Below are positions 5,741-7,680 of a stretch of 7,680 nucleotides of DNA, piece by piece. A program made the position numbers and the translations under genes. Position 1 is the stretch's first letter. The number at the start of each line of letters is the position of its first letter. The notes beneath the pieces were generated by a model, which made no database searches, was not told the DNA's origin, and saw only the letters and a list, made by a program, of their open reading frames with translations. Origin of the DNA: JBFKOL01 sp041628815 (GTDB lineage Bacteria > Bacteroidota > Bacteroidia > Chitinophagales > Saprospiraceae); contig JBFKOL010000200.1 in assembly GCA_041628815.1 (NCBI GenBank), positions 1 to 7,680 of the forward strand, read 5' to 3'.

Positions 5741-7680
5741 CTAGAACATTTGGTACCGCTGCAATAATAGCTCATTCGTCTCATTGGCTTTGATCTCATC
5801 GATCATCGCTTTCAGGACCTTGGAAATTTCACTGTCTTCTGCCAGGAGGTCGTTTTTCAATCGATTGATCGTATTGGTTGAAACAAACCTGTAAAAAAGA
5901 TTGAGTGAACGGTCGAGGGCAATTGCTTTGAGATGGCCGGCTTTGTCAAGAATTACCTGGGGGCTTTGTTGTGAAAGAAGCCTGTAGTAAGCATCGTAAA
6001 AATTGAAGACTTGAAATAAGCTGATGGTTGTCAGCTTTTCTTCAAAATAGCCCAGGAATCCAACATCTCCCGATGTGGCAAATATTTCCGCAACAGAAGA
6101 CGCAAGCATGTCGGTTTTCTCACCGCGCAGATGTTCAGCCTTTTCCAAAGCCGCAGCCTTGTCAATGCGGTTGAGCGATTCGAGTGCTGTTGAAAGTACC
6201 GGATAGGCTTGTTCTTTTTCAAATACCTGATCCAACGCAGGCCTTATATCGAAACCGTCCTGGTTCCGCAATTTTCTCAACGCTGCACTTCTGACGGCCG
6301 AATGGTCATCGGAAACTGCCATCGCACTTAGTTTCTTCCACATGGCAGGATTGTTCTGGATACGAAGGTTTTCCAACGCCATCGCCCGAATGGAAAAATG
6401 CGGGTCTTCCAGAGCAGCCATCACAGTCTCCTGTCCCTCTTTCTTAAATCCCAGTTTGCTGATGGCCTCATACCTGTGGCGGAAAGATGTGGCCCAACGA
6501 TATTGTTTGGCATATTCTTCTGTCGACTTTTGCTCTTTTTTCTCAAAAAGCAGAACATCATCCCTGTCGAAGATGACCAATGCCGGTGCAAAGTCAGTTT
6601 TGACCGCAATTTCTTCTTCGCGTTCATCCAACCAGATTTCTTCGATATACTCATTTCCCATACTATCAAACACACTAAGTGTCACGGGCAGTTGAAAAAT
6701 GGGCAAATGATCTTCGACATCCTGTATCTGATCGGCATTTATAATCAGCTCTCCAATTTCTGAATTATAGGTATGGCTGAGTTCCAGCACCGGATGACCT
6801 TCACTGAAGTACCATTGATCGAAAAACCAGTTGAGGTCTTCTCCTGAAATGTCTTCGAAAGCCATTCGTAACTCATCCGCTTCGACAGCCGTATACGCAT
6901 GGTCCCTGAGGTATTTGTTCAATGCCGCGTAGAAGGCATCGTCTCCAAGGTGCTTCCTCAGCATGTGCAGGACAAGCCCTCCTTTGTTGTAGGAGTGGCC
7001 ATCGAACATATCTTCTTTGTCCGCATAGCCAAAATAAATCAATGGGTGGGTGCCGCCTTGCTGGACAGAGTTCAGATACCCGCCGATTTCATTTAAGCGC
7101 TGGTACCCGGCATTATCAGGACCATATTTGTATTCCTGCCACAAATATTCACTGTAATTCGCCATTCCTTCCTGGAGGGTGAGGTTGGCCCAGCTTTCAC
7201 AGGTAACAAGGTCTCCAAACCAGTGGTGAAACATTTCGTGAGCAACAATGAAGTCATTGTCGTTGTCGATTAATTCACGGTCTGTCTTTTGCACAAATTC
7301 ACCGTAGATCACTGCCGTCGTATTCTCCATTGCCCCTGAAACATAGTCTCTTGTGATGACCTGGCTGAATTTATTCCAAGGGTAGGGATAGTCGAGAATC
7401 CCGGAAAAGAATTCCAGCATTTCCGGCGTGTGGTTGAAAATTTGCCTTGCATAGGGTTCGTATTCTGGTTCGACATAATAGGAAACCTCCACATCATTCC
7501 AGGTTTCCCTGACAACAGCATATTCACCAATTGCCAACATAAAGAGGTACGGAGCATGGGGCTTATCCATTATCCAGTAGTCGGTCCTGGTCCCATCTCC
7601 ATTAAGCTGTGTCGAAACGAGCATTCCATTGGACAGCGTTGTAAACCTGTCGTCCACCGTTATTTTGATTTCCTGGGTAG
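5741..7680 (-). CDS. M1 family zinc aminopeptidase with C-terminal helical repeats (5' end beyond window)
   Basis: The minus-strand frame is open from the right edge to the TAG at 5743-5741; about 645 residues are visible. The N-terminal part of the first domain, any signal sequence and the true start are outside the window. A GTG at 7657 lies inside the conserved VDDRFTTLSNG segment, so it is not the start. Numbering from that GTG as residue 1: the exopeptidase motif GAMEN is at 108-112. The zinc site is HEMFHHW (H140, E141, H144), with the third ligand E163 in LQEGMANY. The transition-state Tyr is Y223 in SYNKGGLVLHMLRK. A beta-rich domain (~290-370) follows. The last ~240 residues are helical with HEAT-like repeats (for example SIRAMALENLR and AVRSAALRKLR). 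All catalytic residues are present, so it should release N-terminal amino acids from peptides. It is transcribed towards the deacylase and is not part of that operon. Confidence 0.93.
   Translation of the reverse strand, partial: TQEIKITVDDRFTTLSNGMLVSTQLNGDGTRTDYWIMDKPHAPYLFMLAIGEYAVVRETWNDVEVSYYVEPEYEPYARQIFNHTPEMLEFFSGILDYPYPWNKFSQVITRDYVSGAMENTTAVIYGEFVQKTDRELIDNDNDFIVAHEMFHHWFGDLVTCESWANLTLQEGMANYSEYLWQEYKYGPDNAGYQRLNEIGGYLNSVQQGGTHPLIYFGYADKEDMFDGHSYNKGGLVLHMLRKHLGDDAFYAALNKYLRDHAYTAVEADELRMAFEDISGEDLNWFFDQWYFSEGHPVLELSHTYNSEIGELIINADQIQDVEDHLPIFQLPVTLSVFDSMGNEYIEEIWLDEREEEIAVKTDFAPALVIFDRDDVLLFEKKEQKSTEEYAKQYRWATSFRHRYEAISKLGFKKEGQETVMAALEDPHFSIRAMALENLRIQNNPAMWKKLSAMAVSDDHSAVRSAALRKLRNQDGFDIRPALDQVFEKEQAYPVLSTALESLNRIDKAAALEKAEHLRGEKTDMLASSVAEIFATSGDVGFLGYFEEKLTTISLFQVFNFYDAYYRLLSQQSPQVILDKAGHLKAIALDRSLNLFYRFVSTNTINRLKNDLLAEDSEISKVLKAMIDEIKANETNELLLQRYQMF

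Overview
The window looks like a chromosomal stretch of a Bacteroidota bacterium (moderate confidence). The reasons are two adjacent lipoprotein-type signal peptides, gene starts without clear Shine-Dalgarno sequences, one plausible Bacteroidota-type promoter (TTTTG-N19-AATGTTTG), and an M1 aminopeptidase whose C-terminus is built from alpha-helical repeats. No RNA genes, CRISPR arrays, insertion sequences or convincing intrinsic terminators were found.

Left part (1-1101) has an accessory, decayed character. A minus-strand gene for a small secreted cysteine-containing protein runs off the left edge. Behind it, on the plus strand, is the remnant of a tail-fibre or adhesin-type gene. Its Peptidase_S74 (endosialidase chaperone) C-terminal domain is still readable in one frame but carries three nonsense codons. 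Base composition jumps from about 28% GC just before this remnant to about 52% GC within it, which marks a likely old junction. The next ~230 bases hold no recognisable gene.

Middle part (1102-3626) has a stand-alone class I SAM-dependent methyltransferase, a 224-base gap, then a tight two-gene unit. That unit is a P-loop kinase-like ATPase (COG0645 type) followed 6 bases later by an aminoglycoside-phosphotransferase-fold protein (COG2187 type). In many other bacteria these two modules form one bifunctional polypeptide in the opposite order, so the pair probably acts together, on an unknown substrate.

Right part (3773-7680) has a small GTG-started lipoprotein followed after 7 bases by a lipoprotein form of N-acyl-D-amino-acid deacylase (amidohydrolase superfamily). 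The deacylase has Asp where characterised D-aminoacylases have a metal-binding Cys. Converging on it from the minus strand is a 5'-truncated M1 zinc aminopeptidase with intact GAMEN and HExxH-E motifs. The two hydrolases suggest breakdown of peptides and N-acyl-D-amino acids outside the inner membrane, but their opposite orientation means they are not one operon. No obviously new multi-gene defence or mobile system is visible. The most interesting points are the split kinase pair, the altered metal site of the deacylase, and the S74 remnant.
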